NCBI GenBank assembly: GCA_963777855.1
Contig: CAVZRW010000009.1
Coordinates: 221,467-285,466 of the forward strand
DNA: 64,000 nt
DNA from: Prado023 sp963777855
GTDB lineage: Bacteria > Actinomycetota > Actinomycetes > S36-B12 > CAIYMF01
Direction of reading: 5' to 3'
Positions 1 through 10,327 of the stretch are shown here, piece by piece (positions within the stretch are counted from its first letter, which is position 1; each line of letters begins with the position of its first letter). The position numbers were made by a program, and so were the translations under genes. The notes below the pieces were generated by a model. That model saw only the letters and a program-made list of their open reading frames with translations, did no database searches and was not told the DNA's origin.

Positions 1-1
1 C

Positions 2-566
2 GACTTCCAGGCCCTGGCCGAGCAGGTCGTGGCCGTGGCCGACGCCGGTGCGATCGCCGACCGCGACGCCCTGGCCGCAACCGCACTGCCCTCCGGCGAC
101 ACCGTCGCCGAGGCCGTCGCCGCCATGTCCGGGGTCATCGGCGAGAAGCTCGAGCTCGGCCGTGTGGAGCGCCTCGAGGGCACCATCGCCACCTACATGC
201 ACAAGCGCGCCGCCGACCTGCCGCGCGCAGGTGGGCGTGCTGGTCGCCTACGAGGGCAGCGAGGACACGGCGCGCGCCGTCGGCATGCAGATCGCCGCGA
301 TGCGCCCGGAGTACCTGACCCGCGACGAGGTGCCCGCCGACGTGGTCGCCAACGAGCGGCGGATCGCCGAGGCGACCGCCCGTGAGGAGGGCAAGCCCGA
401 GGCTGCGCTGCCCAAGATCGTGGAGGGCCGGGTCAACGGCTTCTTCAAGGATCGCGTGCTGCTCGAGCAGTCCTCGGTGCAGGACAGCAAGAAGACCGTG
501 AAGGCCTACGCGAGCGAGAACGGCGCCACCGTGACCGGTTTCGCCCGCATCGAGATCGGCGCCTGA
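2..566 (+). CDS. tsf: Elongation factor Ts, 5'-truncated and frameshifted
   Basis: This is the C-terminal part of EF-Ts, the guanine nucleotide exchange factor that recycles EF-Tu during translation. The window starts inside the gene. The upstream frame includes GVIGEKLELGRVERLEG, typical of the EF-Ts core. The downstream frame contains VGVLVAYEG and ends FARIEIGA before TGA. The two frames meet near position 225, where one extra base in a GC run would explain the shift; I treat it as a sequencing error. The gene is followed by a hairpin and then pyrH, frr, cdsA and rlmN, the usual actinobacterial order. Identification is firm from sequence and neighbours together. Confidence 0.9.
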   Translation, partial: TSRPWPSRSWPWPTPVRSPTATPWPQPHCPPATPSPRPSPPCPGSSARSSSSAVWSASRAPSPPTCTSAPPTCRAQVGVLVAYEGSEDTARAVGMQIAAMRPEYLTRDEVPADVVANERRIAEATAREEGKPEAALPKIVEGRVNGFFKDRVLLEQSSVQDSKKTVKAYASENGATVTGFARIEIGA

Positions 567-599
567 GGCCTCCAGCCCAGCGCCCGCGCAGCACGCCGG

Positions 600-634
600 C
601 GACGCCCCCGTGAGGACCACCTCCGGGGGCGTCG
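600..634 (+). terminator. Hairpin between tsf and pyrH
   Basis: Perfect 10-base arms GACGCCCCCG (601-610) and CGGGGGCGTC (624-633) flank a 13-base loop, just after the tsf stop. There is no U-tract, as is common in GC-rich actinobacteria. It probably ends or attenuates tsf transcription before pyrH. Confidence 0.6.
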
Positions 635-663
635 TCGCGTTGGGGTAGGGCAGACTGCACCCC

Positions 664-1464
664 GTGACCGTTGACCAGCCGACCCTCGAGGGAACCGTCG
701 ACCGTTGGGCCGAGGCCCCCCAGGGGGGGTGGCATCGGGTCCTGCTCAAGCTCTCGGGCGAGGCCTTCGCCGGCGGCGGCTCGCTCGGCGTCGACCCGGA
801 CGTGGTGCAGAGCATCGCCAAGCAGGTGGCCGACGTCGTGCGCACGGGCGCGGAGGTCTCGGTGGTCATCGGCGGCGGCAACTACTTCCGCGGCGCGCAA
901 CTGCACGAGCGGGGCATGGACCGTTCTCGCGCGGACTACATGGGCATGCTCGGCACCGTCATGAACTGCCTGGCCCTGCAGGACTTCCTGGAGAAGCAGG
1001 GCATCGACACCCGCGTGATGACCGCGATCCCGATGAACCAGGTCGCCGAGCCCTACATCCCGCGCCGGGCGGTGCGTCACATGGAGAAGGGGCGCGTGGT
1101 CATCTTCGGAGCGGGCCTCGGGGTGCCGTTCTTCTCCACCGACACCTGCGCGGCCCAGCGGGCCCTGGAGGTCGGGGCGCAGGTGGTCCTGATGGCCAAG
1201 GGTGTCGACGGGGTCTACGACTCCGACCCGCGCACGAACCCCGACGCGGTGCGCTTCGAGCACCTCGACCACGCCGAGGTGCTGGCCCGCGGGCTCAAGG
1301 TCGCCGACGCCACGTCCATCTCGCTGTGCCAGGACAACGGCCTGCCGATCGTCGTGTTCAACCTGCTCGTGCCCGGCAACATCGCACGGGCCGTGCGGGG
1401 TGAGAGAATCGGCACCCTGATCGCGCCGACCACCGGCGCGCCGACGCAGGAGGAGACCCGATGA
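664..1464 (+). CDS. pyrH: UMP kinase (uridylate kinase)
   Basis: This cytoplasmic enzyme phosphorylates UMP to UDP with ATP, a step in pyrimidine nucleotide synthesis. The 266-residue protein has the amino acid kinase fold: LLKLSGEAF for phosphate binding near residue 27, VVIGGGNYFRG in the glycine-rich loop, the DYMGMLGTVMN segment and the C-terminal AKGVDGVYDSDP. Translation starts at a GTG; the roughly 20 residues before the conserved core are a usual actinobacterial extension. The frame is intact, unlike tsf and rlmN. Its stop overlaps the frr start by four bases (ATGA), so the two are translationally coupled. Confidence 0.95.
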   Translation: MTVDQPTLEGTVDRWAEAPQGGWHRVLLKLSGEAFAGGGSLGVDPDVVQSIAKQVADVVRTGAEVSVVIGGGNYFRGAQLHERGMDRSRADYMGMLGTVMNCLALQDFLEKQGIDTRVMTAIPMNQVAEPYIPRRAVRHMEKGRVVIFGAGLGVPFFSTDTCAAQRALEVGAQVVLMAKGVDGVYDSDPRTNPDAVRFEHLDHAEVLARGLKVADATSISLCQDNGLPIVVFNLLVPGNIARAVRGERIGTLIAPTTGAPTQEETR

Positions 1465-2018
1465 TCGACGAGGCGCTGTTCGAGGCCGAGGAGAAGATGG
1501 ACAAGGCCATCTCCGTGGCCAAGGAGGACTTCGCGACCATCCGGACCGGGCGCGCGACCCCCCAGATGTTCAGCAAGGTCCTGGTCGACTACTACGGCTC
1601 ACCCACCCCGATCAACCAGCTGGCCTCGTTCCAGACCCCCGAGGCGCGCATGATCCTGATCTCGCCGTTCGACAAGAGCTCGATGCACAACATCGAGAAG
1701 GCGATCCGCGACTCCGACCTCGGCGTGAACCCGGTCGATGACGGCCAGGTCATCCGCGTGGTGCTGCCGGTGCTCACCGAGGAGCGGCGCAAGGAGTACA
1801 TCAAGCTCGCCCGGCACAAGGCCGAGGAGTCGAAGGTGTCGATCCGCAACATCCGCCGGCACACCAAGGACCACCTGGACAAGCTGAGCAAGGACGGCGA
1901 CGCCGGTGAGGACGACGTGCGCCGCGCGGAGAAGGCCCTCGACGAGCTGACCTCCAAGCACGTGGGCCTGGTCGACGAGCTGCTCAAGCACAAGGAAGCC
2001 GAGCTCCTCGAGATCTGA
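1461..2018 (+). CDS. frr: Ribosome recycling factor
   Basis: RRF acts with EF-G to split the post-termination ribosome from mRNA. The 185-residue length is exactly that of the family. The sequence shows the N-terminal helix (EEKMDKAISVAKEDFATIRTG), the conserved YYGSPTPINQLAS segment and the C-terminal three-helix bundle with RRAEKALDELTSKHV. The start codon overlaps the pyrH stop (ATGA), and a GGAGGAGA ribosome binding site lies inside the end of pyrH. The reading frame is undamaged. Confidence 0.97.
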   Translation: MIDEALFEAEEKMDKAISVAKEDFATIRTGRATPQMFSKVLVDYYGSPTPINQLASFQTPEARMILISPFDKSSMHNIEKAIRDSDLGVNPVDDGQVIRVVLPVLTEERRKEYIKLARHKAEESKVSIRNIRRHTKDHLDKLSKDGDAGEDDVRRAEKALDELTSKHVGLVDELLKHKEAELLEI

Positions 2019-2041
2019 CCTCCGCCCAGGAAGGGGCTCGC

Positions 2042-2917
2042 ATGTCCGGATCGACAGGCTCAGCACAGCCGCAGGAGTCGGCGCCGGGCGAGGAGAAGAA
2101 GTCCCGAGCGGGGCGCAACCTCCCCGCGGCGATCGGCGTCGGCCTGCTGCTGGGGGTCATCGCGCTGGGGTCGCTGTACTGGCAGCCGTGGCTGTTCATC
2201 GTGCTGGTCGTCGCCGCGATCACGATCGCCACCGACGAGCTGGCCTCGGCCATGCGCGCCAAGGGCATCTCGCTGACCAAGATCCCGCTGCTGGCCGCCG
2301 CCGTGATCCTGCCGGTGCTCGGGTACTGGGCCGGCGCGGCCCAGGTGCTGATGGCCTTCGGCCTGCTGTTCCTGTTCACCCTGGTGTGGCGGCTGTTCCG
2401 GCACGGGGTCGAGGACTTCGTGCGCGACTCGACGGCCAGTGGCTTCGTGCTCACCTACGCCCCTCTCATGGGTGGCTTCGCCGCCCTGATCGACGGCATG
2501 CCGGACGGACCGGACCTGGTGGTCACGTTCATCGTGCTCAGCGTGGCCAGTGACATCGGCGGCTATGCGGCCGGCGTGCTGTTCGGCAAGCACCCGATGG
2601 CTCCGCGGATCAGCCCGAAGAAGTCCTGGGAGGGGTTCGCCGGGTCGGTGGCGCTGCAGGTGCTGCTGGGCTCGCTGCTGTTCGTGAACCTGCTGGACTC
2701 CCAGTGGTGGATCGGCGCGATCGTGGGCGCGATCATGACGGTGACCGCGACGCTCGGGGACTTCATCGAGTCGGCGATCAAGCGCGACCTGGGCCTGAAG
2801 GACATGTCCAACCTGCTGCCCGGCCATGGCGGGCTGATGGACCGCCTGGACAGCATCATCCCGAACACGGTCGTGGCCTACACGCTCTTCGCGATCTTCC
2901 TCGGTGGGGTCAGCTGA
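2042..2917 (+). CDS. cdsA: Phosphatidate cytidylyltransferase
   Basis: This integral membrane enzyme makes CDP-diacylglycerol from phosphatidate and CTP, the branch point for phospholipid synthesis. After a charged cytoplasmic N-terminus of about 30 residues there are repeated hydrophobic helices. The C-terminal signature is clear: SPKKSWEGFAGS near residue 190, then GDFIESAIKRDLGLKDMSNL and the GHGGLMDRLDS motif. It starts 23 bases after frr behind an AGGAAGGGG ribosome binding site, so it is in the same operon; rlmN begins one base after its stop. Length (291 residues) and topology fit the actinobacterial family. Confidence 0.95.
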   Translation: MSGSTGSAQPQESAPGEEKKSRAGRNLPAAIGVGLLLGVIALGSLYWQPWLFIVLVVAAITIATDELASAMRAKGISLTKIPLLAAAVILPVLGYWAGAAQVLMAFGLLFLFTLVWRLFRHGVEDFVRDSTASGFVLTYAPLMGGFAALIDGMPDGPDLVVTFIVLSVASDIGGYAAGVLFGKHPMAPRISPKKSWEGFAGSVALQVLLGSLLFVNLLDSQWWIGAIVGAIMTVTATLGDFIESAIKRDLGLKDMSNLLPGHGGLMDRLDSIIPNTVVAYTLFAIFLGGVS

Positions 2918-2918
2918 C

Positions 2919-4059
2919 GTGAGCCAGCCCCCGGGCCTGATCGTCCTCGAGGCTCCCCGCCGGGGCAAGCCGCCGCGGCACCTGTCGGACATGACCCTGG
3001 CCGATCGCCGCGAGGCTGTGGTGGCTGCCGGGCTGCCCCGGTTCCGCGCCGACCAGGTGAGCCACCACTGGTTCGCGCGGCTGGTGGACGATCCCCAGCA
3101 GTGGACCGACGTGCCGGCCGCGATGCGCGAGCCGTTGGCGGCGAGCCTGTGCCCGCCGCTGCTGGGCAAGGTGCGCGACATCACCTGCGACGGCGGCCTG
3201 ACCGTGAAGTCGCTCTGGCGGCTGCACGACGGGGCGCTCGTGGAGTCGGTGCTGATGCGCTACCCGGCCACCCGTTCCAGCCGCGAGCGGGTCACGATGT
3301 GCGTCTCGTCGCCAGGCGGGCTGCGGGATGAACTGCCCGTTCTGCGCCACCGGCCAGGCCGGGCTCACGCGCAACCTGTCGACGGCCGAGATCGTCGAGC
3401 AGGTCGCTCGCCGGGGCGCGGGCGGTCTCCCGCGGGGAGGTGGCCGGCGGGCCAGGGCGGGTCTCGAACGTGGTCTTCATGGGGATGGGCGAGCCGCTGG
3501 CCAACTACAGCGTGGTGGTGGCCGCGGTGCGTCGGCTGATCGATCCCGCGCCCGGACGGGCTCGGGATGTCCGCACGCGGGATCACGGTCTCGACCGTGG
3601 GGCTGGTGCCCGCGATGCGGCGGCTGGCGGCCGAGGGCGTCCCGGTCACGCTGGCCCTGTCGCCTGCACGCCCCGGATGACGAGCTGCGCGACACGCTGG
3701 TGCCGGTGAACACCCGCTGGAAGGTCGGCGAGGCCCTCGATGCGGCCTACGAGTACTCGCAGGCCACCGGGCGGCGGGTCTCCATCGAGTACGCGCTGAT
3801 CCGCGACATCAACGACCAGGCGTGGCGGGCCGACCTGCTCGGCAAGCTGCTCAACGCCCGCGGCCGGGGCTGGGTGCACGTCAACCCGATCCCGCTGAAC
3901 CCGACCCCGGGGTCGAAGTGGACGGCGTCGGACCCGGCCGTGGAGCGCGCGTTCGTGGCCGCGCTCGAGGCCCGCGGCATCCCGACGACGATCCGCGACA
4001 CCAGAGGCAGCGAGATCGACGGCGCCTGCGGACAGCTGGCGGCAGTCAACCCCACCTGA
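2919..4059 (+). CDS. rlmN: 23S rRNA (adenine-2503-C2)-methyltransferase, multiply frameshifted
   Basis: RlmN is a radical SAM enzyme that methylates A2503 of 23S rRNA and A37 of some tRNAs. All parts are present but spread over three frames. The N-terminus contains RADQVSHHWFARL. The 4Fe-4S site CGMNCPFCATGQ lies near 3320-3350. GMGEPLANY (about 3483) is the SAM-binding segment, followed by LVPVNTRWKVGEAL and the C-terminal IPTTIRDTRGSEIDGACGQL, which carries the catalytic cysteine. At least four indels are needed to join them, near 3310, 3430, 3560 and 3660. All sit in G or C runs, so I read them as sequencing errors. A GTG start at 2919 follows the cdsA stop almost directly. Confidence 0.88.
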
Positions 4060-4172
4060 GCCCCCCAGCCCCGGCGGTGCGCGCCGGGCCCGCGCGCCGG
4101 CGGTGCGCGCCGGGCTTCGCCCCGCGCGCGCGTCGCGCCCTTCGCCCCGCGCGGCCTCGCGCCCTTCGCCCC

Positions 4173-4242
4173 GCAAACCCTCCGTCTGTGCACGGAATCT
4201 CCGCGACGACGGGGAGAATCTGACCCTTACCGGAGGGTTTGC
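4173..4242. repeat. Nested intergenic palindrome, family 1 copy a
   Basis: The 393-base gap between rlmN and prpE contains this structure. Outer arms GCAAACCCTCCG (4173-4184) and CGGAGGGTTTGC (4231-4242) are perfect. Inside are imperfect arms around GAATCTCC and GGAGAATC. The same layout and core words recur at 6401-6467 and 31984-32048. The rest of the gap is low-complexity GC-rich sequence without a recognisable gene. Confidence 0.65.
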
Positions 4243-4452
4243 GGATCGGGGGGAGGGTTCGCGGATCGGCGGCTGTGGATCTGGGGAGGCGTTGGCGGAT
4301 CTGGGGTGAGGGGCGCGGAGTGGGGGAAGGGGGCCGGGGGTGCCGTTCATCGACGGGGTTGCCCGCTCGTCGCAGGTCGCCTCGATGGGGGCGATCGAGG
4401 GCGGGGGCGCGGTCCACACTGAGGGGGTTCCCTCACCGCCGGGAGGCCACCC

Positions 4453-6342
4453 ATGGGCAGGTACGCCGAGCAGTACGCCGCGAGCATCGCCGATCCGGAC
4501 GCCTTCTGGGGTGGGGCCGCTGAGGCGATCACCTGGAGCACGCCGCCGACGGTGGTGTGTGACGCCAGTGCGGCGCCGCTCTACCGCTGGTTCCCCGACG
4601 CCCGGCTGAACACCTGCTACAACGCCCTGGACCGGCACGTCGAGTCCGGTCGCGGGGACCAGCCGGCGCTGGTGCACGTCAGCCCGATCACCGGGACCCA
4701 GCGCACCTACACCTACGCCGAGCTGCGCGACGAGGTGGCCCGGTTCGCCGGAGTCCTCGCCGGCCTCGGCGTCGGGGCCGGCGACCGGGTGGTCCTGAGC
4801 ATGCCGATGGTGCCCGAGGCCGTGATCGGCATGCTGGCCTGCGCTCGCCTGGGCGCGGTGCACTCCGTGGTCTTCGGCGGGTTTGCGGCCGAGGAGCTCG
4901 CCGTACGCATCGACGACGCGCAGCCGAAGGTGATCCTGTCGGCGTCCTGCGGCCTGGAGCCCAACCGGGTGGTGGCCTACAAGCCGCTGCTGGATCACGC
5001 CCTGGAGCTGGCGACCCACCAGCCGGATGCCACCGTCATCCTGCAGCGGCCCCAGCTGGCCGCGGCCATGGGGGAGCGTGACCACGACTGGGCGCAGCTC
5101 GTGGCCGCCGCCGAGCCGGTCGGCTGCACGGACGTCGCGGCGACCGATCCGCTGTACATCCTCTACACCTCGGGCACCACGGGCCGGCCCAAGGGCATCG
5201 TTCGCGACAACGGCGGGCACGCGGTGGCCCTCGCCTGGTCGATGGCCAACGTGTACGACATCGGCCCCGGTGACGTGTGGTGGGCGGCCTCCGACGTCGG
5301 CTGGGTCGTGGGGCACTCGTACATCGTCTACGCGCCGCTGATCGTGGGGGCCGCGACCGTGGTGTACGAGGGCAAGCCGGTGGGCACGCCCGACGCTGCG
5401 GCGTTCTGGCGAGTCATCGCTGAGCACGGGGTCAAGGCGCTGTTCACCGCACCCACCGCAATCCGCGCCATCCGGCGTGAGGACCCGCAGGGGGCGCTCA
5501 TCGCCGGGCACGACATCTCCAGCCTGCGCACGCTGTTCCTGGCCGGCGAGCGGCTGGACCCCGACACCTACCACTGGGCGACCGGGGCGCTGGGCGTGCC
5601 GGTGGTCGACAACTGGTGGCAGACCGAGACAGGCTGGCCGATCGCGGCGAACCCGCGGGGCCTGGAGGCGCTGCCGCTGAAGGAGGGCTCGCCGTCGGTG
5701 GCGGTGCCGGGGTACGACGTGCGTGTGCTCGACGGGTCCGGCGTCGAGGTCGAGCCCGGAGCCGAGGGCAACATCGTGATCCGCCTGCCGTTGCCGCCGG
5801 GCACGCTGCCCACCCTGTGGGGTGACGACGATCGCTACGTCAACTCGTACCTGAGCGCCTTCCCGGGCTACTACACGACCGGTGACGGCGGGTACAAGGA
5901 CGCCGACGGGTACCTGTACGTGCTCGGCCGCACCGACGACGTGATCAACGTCGCCGGGCATCGGCTGTCGACGGGCGTGATGGAGGCCGTGGTCGCCTCC
6001 CACCCGGCGGTGGCCGAGTGCGCCGTCATCGGCGTGGCCGATGACCTCAAGGGCCAGGCGCCCCGGGCACTGGTGGTGCTCAAGTCCGGCGTGCAGATCG
6101 ACCCGGACGAGTTGACCGCGCAGATCGTGGCCGCGGTGCGCGAGCGCGTCGGACCGGTGGCGGCGTTCAAGGAGGTCGTGATCGTGCCCGGCCTGCCGAA
6201 GACCCGCTCGGGCAAGATCTTGCGCCGGACGATGCGCAACATCGCCGACGGCCGGGACGAGCCGGTGCCCTCGACCATCGAGGACATGGGCGTGCTGGAC
6301 GTGATCACGCCACTGCTCCAGCGCCACGCCGGCGCGGTGTAG
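4453..6342 (+). CDS. prpE: Propionyl-CoA synthetase (acetyl-CoA synthetase family)
   Basis: This AMP-forming ligase activates propionate (or acetate) to its CoA thioester through an acyl-adenylate. The 629-residue length matches PrpE. The N-terminal cap domain begins YAEQYAASIADPDAFW. The adenylation motif YTSGTTGRPKGIVRDNGGH (about residue 237) has the RDNGGH ending characteristic of PrpE, not Acs. Further on are DNWWQTETGWPI, the YYTTGDGGYKDADGYLYVLGR hinge region and PGLPKTRSGKILRRTMR, which holds the acetylatable lysine. The frame is intact and the gene is monocistronic, followed by a large palindrome. Substrate preference between acetate and propionate cannot be settled from sequence. 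Confidence 0.88.
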   Translation: MGRYAEQYAASIADPDAFWGGAAEAITWSTPPTVVCDASAAPLYRWFPDARLNTCYNALDRHVESGRGDQPALVHVSPITGTQRTYTYAELRDEVARFAGVLAGLGVGAGDRVVLSMPMVPEAVIGMLACARLGAVHSVVFGGFAAEELAVRIDDAQPKVILSASCGLEPNRVVAYKPLLDHALELATHQPDATVILQRPQLAAAMGERDHDWAQLVAAAEPVGCTDVAATDPLYILYTSGTTGRPKGIVRDNGGHAVALAWSMANVYDIGPGDVWWAASDVGWVVGHSYIVYAPLIVGAATVVYEGKPVGTPDAAAFWRVIAEHGVKALFTAPTAIRAIRREDPQGALIAGHDISSLRTLFLAGERLDPDTYHWATGALGVPVVDNWWQTETGWPIAANPRGLEALPLKEGSPSVAVPGYDVRVLDGSGVEVEPGAEGNIVIRLPLPPGTLPTLWGDDDRYVNSYLSAFPGYYTTGDGGYKDADGYLYVLGRTDDVINVAGHRLSTGVMEAVVASHPAVAECAVIGVADDLKGQAPRALVVLKSGVQIDPDELTAQIVAAVRERVGPVAAFKEVVIVPGLPKTRSGKILRRTMRNIADGRDEPVPSTIEDMGVLDVITPLLQRHAGAV

Positions 6343-6400
6343 CCGCGCGGGCGCCCCCTGGCCACGCGCCGGGGCCACGCGGGGGGTGCCCACCCTTCGC

Positions 6401-6467
6401 AGACTCTCCCGAAGGTGCTCGATTCTCCCCGTTGCACGCGGAGAATCGAGCACGAACGGGAGAGTCT
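6401..6467. repeat. Nested intergenic palindrome, family 1 copy b
   Basis: A 67-base two-tier palindrome lies between the convergent prpE and gntR genes. The outer arms are AGACTCTCCCG (6401-6411) and CGGGAGAGTCT (6457-6467). The inner arms are GTGCTCGATTCTCC (6415-6428) and GGAGAATCGAGCAC (6440-6453). Both pairs are perfect. Being between convergent genes it could act as a bidirectional terminator, but similar copies elsewhere point to a dispersed element. Confidence 0.75.
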
Positions 6468-6518
6468 CCGGGAGGCGGGGAGTGGCGCCCGGGTGCGGGG
6501 AGCCCGAGCGCGAGAGGG

Positions 6519-7385
6519 TCAGTGGGGCAGGGCCGTGCGCAGGGCGGTGACTGCTGCGTTGCGGTGAGCGGTGAGGGCGGCGACCAGGCGCGAGGTGTCC
6601 CCTGCCTCGACGGCGTGGAGGATCTCGCGGTGGTCGTGTGCTCCGCGAGCCACGTTGGCGGGGTCGGCGAACCAGCGGGCGCGGTACGCGTCGGAGGCAT
6701 CCCAGAGCGTGGTGAGGATCCGGTCGGCTCGGGGCGTCGGGCGCAGGATCGCCCAGTGGAAGGCGCGGTTCGCGGCGGCGATCCCACCCCGGTCGGCGGG
6801 CCGGGGATCCCCGCTGGCCCGGCCCGGGGAGGGGTCGGCTCGATCCGTGCGGGTTGCGTCCGGGATGGCCTGACCCGGGGAGGTTGCGTCCGCGCTGGCC
6901 TGACCCGGGGAGGTTGCGTCCGCGCTGGCCTGACCCGGGGAGGTTGCGTCCGCGCTGGCCCGGCCTTTGGGGGCGGGTCTGTGCGCCGAGCCCCCCGTGC
7001 CCCGCAGCCACGCGGCCGACGACTCGGCGTCGGCCAGAACGGCGTACGCGGCGTGGATCTGGGCGAGATCATCGGCGGTCATCGCCGGCATGGCGCGTGC
7101 GGCGAGGTCGTCCTCGATCACAGCGCGCAGGGCGTAGATCTCCTCGAGGTCGGCGCCGCTGAGCTCAGCCACGCGGTACCCCCGGTGCGCCGCGTACACC
7201 ACGTGACCCTCGGACTCGAGCATCCGCAGCGCCTCGCGCACGGGCACCCGGCTGACCCCGAGGGAGGCCGCGAGGTCCTCCTGGCGCAACGCCGAGCCGG
7301 CGGGGAGCTCGCCGCCCAGGATCCGGGCCCGCAACTCGATGAGCACCGCCTCCTGAGCCGTGGGGGGACGCTGGAACTCGCTCAT
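6519..7385 (-). CDS. GntR/FadR-family regulator with repeat insertion
   Basis: The first 75 residues form a GntR winged helix, with GVSRVPVREALRMLESEGHV as recognition helix and wing. The C-terminal part is an FCD ligand-binding domain (EEIYALRAVIEDDLAARA, then NRAFHWAILRPT and a final AHDHREILHAVEAGD). Between the third and fourth FCD helices, roughly residues 135-195, there is a low-complexity insertion with three identical ten-residue units of the type GQASADATSP; it is encoded by a DNA minisatellite. The start codon overlaps the stop of the upstream CoA-transferase gene, so it is the last gene of a three-gene operon with gcdH. It probably controls that operon with an acyl-CoA or dicarboxylate ligand; this is inference. 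Confidence 0.85.
   Translation of the reverse strand: MSEFQRPPTAQEAVLIELRARILGGELPAGSALRQEDLAASLGVSRVPVREALRMLESEGHVVYAAHRGYRVAELSGADLEEIYALRAVIEDDLAARAMPAMTADDLAQIHAAYAVLADAESSAAWLRGTGGSAHRPAPKGRASADATSPGQASADATSPGQASADATSPGQAIPDATRTDRADPSPGRASGDPRPADRGGIAAANRAFHWAILRPTPRADRILTTLWDASDAYRARWFADPANVARGAHDHREILHAVEAGDTSRLVAALTAHRNAAVTALRTALPH
6871..6960. repeat. 30-bp minisatellite inside gntR
   Basis: Three perfect 30-base units run head to tail (6871-6900, 6901-6930, 6931-6960), with a decayed partial unit upstream (about 6845-6870). The unit length is a multiple of three, so copy-number change would keep the gntR frame. Confidence 0.9.
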
Positions 7386-8688
7386 CGCCCACTCCCGGGG
7401 TGCGCGCCATGCGGCTGGGGGTCTTCAGGCTCACGCCCGGGGTGCGCGCCCTGCAACTCGGGGACTTCCGGCCCACTCCCGGGGTGCGCGCCATGCGGCT
7501 CGGGGTCTTCCTGCCCATACCCGGGGTGGCCGGCCGGAGGGGCCGACCGGTAGTCCACGGGGGTGCGCGAGAGCGTGATCGGGTTGGCGATCGTGGGGAT
7601 GCCACCTGCGATGGCGACCGGGGCCAGCCCCAGCGCCCCGGCGAGGGCGAGCGCAGCCGGGATGTCGTTCACCGGCCCCGCCGGGACCCCGGCGGCCGTC
7701 AGGGCGCGGACCCACTGGGCGGCGGGTCGGGTGCCCAGCCGCGCACGCAGCAGGCCAGCCAGGGCGTCGCGGTGCGCGACGCGCGCGGGGTTGGTCGCGT
7801 AGTCCGGGTCGGTGGCCAACTCCAGACCGAGGACGTCGCACAGGGCGGCGAACTGCCGGTCGTTGCCCACGGCCACGGCAAGCGGGCCGTCCGCGGCGGG
7901 CAGGGTCTCATACGGGGCGATGCTCGGGTGCGCGTTGCCCATCGCCCGCGGCGTGACGCCGGCGCCAACCACGGCCTGTGCCTGGTTGACCAGCGCCGAG
8001 AGCGTCGAGCTGAGCAGGTTCACCTCGACGCGCTGGCCCAGGCCGCTGCGCTCGCGTTCGGCCAGCGCCGCCAGGATCCCCACCGTGGCGTGCAGTCCCG
8101 TCAGCACGTCGACGAGGGCCACCCCGACCTTGGTGGGCTGGTCAGGTGCCGGTCCGGTGATGCTCATCAGCCCGCCCATCGCCTGGACGAGCAGGTCGTA
8201 GCCGGGCATCGCTGCTCCTGCGCCGGTGCCGAACCCGGAGATCGACGCGTAGATGAGGCCCGGGTTCGAGGCGGCCAGCGTGGCGTGGTCCAGGCCGAAG
8301 CGGGCCATCCTGCCGGGGGCGAAGTTCTCGATGAGCACGTCCGCGCCGCAGGCGAGGGCGCGTGCCTCGGCGCGGTCCGTGGGGTCCGCGAGGTCCAGCC
8401 ACACCGTGCGCTTGTTGCGGTTCACGGACTGGAAGTAGGTGGCGGTGCCGTCGGGGGCCAGCGGAGGGCCCCAGGCGCGTGTGTCGTCACCGCGCGGTGG
8501 GCGCTCCACCTTGACCACGTCGGCGCCGAGGTCGCCGAGCATCATCGTGGCGTAGGGACCGGCGAGCACCCGGCTGAAGTCGGCGACGCGCAGCCCGGCC
8601 AGCGGTCCGGTGGGGGTGGGCGCCGGCGGGGCAGCGGTCGCGTCGCCGGGTGCGTGGTGGGTGGGCGCGGCGGGCCCGTCGGGTCCGC

Positions 8689-8692
<4 letters not shown>
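7382..8692 (-). CDS. Family III (CaiB/BaiF) CoA-transferase, possibly glutarate CoA-transferase
   Basis: The enzyme moves CoA between carboxylic acids via an enzyme-bound aspartyl thioester. Residues 25-390 carry family III features: GLRVADFSRVLAGPYATMML, GDLGADVVKVERPPRGDDTR, NRNKRTVWLDL, DVLIENFAPG and PGYDLLVQAMGG. The 5' end overlaps the gcdH stop by four bases and the 3' end overlaps gntR, so transcription and translation are coupled. Beside a glutaryl-CoA dehydrogenase, a succinyl-CoA:glutarate CoA-transferase role is likely, as in known glutarate pathways; this is inference from context. The last 50 residues are repeats (HGAHPGSG-type units) encoded by a roughly 42-base minisatellite and are probably dispensable. 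Confidence 0.85.
7386..7530. repeat. About 42-bp minisatellite at the 3' end of the CoA-transferase gene
   Basis: Three imperfect 42-base units and a partial fourth share the word CCCGGGGTGCGCGCC. They encode the Gly/Pro/His-rich tail of the CoA-transferase. Unit length is again a multiple of three. Confidence 0.8.
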
Positions 8693-9987
<1,295 letters not shown>

Positions 9988-10203
9988 GGGTCACCTCGGA
10001 AGTGGTCGGCGGGCCGACTCTAGCAGAGTGGATCCAATATCCAGTCGGGATCAGGACGTGGGCCGGCCGGGTGGGGGCCGGGCGGGCGGGGGCCGGGCGG
10101 GTGGGGGCCGGGCCGGGTGGGCGAGGGCCGGGCGTGGCGCTTGCGCGGGTCGGGGCCCCCGACCGGGCACGTGGCAGGGCCGGCGTGGTGAACGGGCACC
10201 AAG

Positions 10204-10277
10204 TACGGAATCGGCCACCTCAGGGTTGGGATCAGCCACATGTGGCCGATCCCGCGCAGTCGCTGGCGGATTCCGTA
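10204..10277. promoter_or_regulatory. Nested inverted repeat in the gcdH/tesB divergent promoter region
   Basis: Outer arms TACGGAATC (10204-10212) and GATTCCGTA (10269-10277) are perfect. Centred inside is a 26-base palindrome (10228-10253) built as GGGATC, GCCACATGTGGC, GATCCC with one mismatched pair. It lies in the 340-base gap between divergent genes, so an operator for a dimeric regulator such as the nearby GntR protein is plausible. The left part of the gap (10060-10140) is a GGGCGGGTGGGGGCC-type simple repeat. Confidence 0.55.
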
Positions 10278-10327
10278 GTTGCGCGTTGAGGGCGCCCGCA
10301 TCGGCGCGGTCTGCCACCATCAGCGGC

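Noticed and set aside
3646..7011. A minus-strand open frame of 1,121 codons
   Set aside because: It is antisense to rlmN and prpE, composed of Arg/Pro/Gly/His-rich sequence without motifs. It is a by-product of GC-rich codon bias.
6871..7530. Tandem repeats as a CRISPR array
   Set aside because: Units are directly adjacent without spacers and lie in frame inside coding genes; no cas genes in the window.
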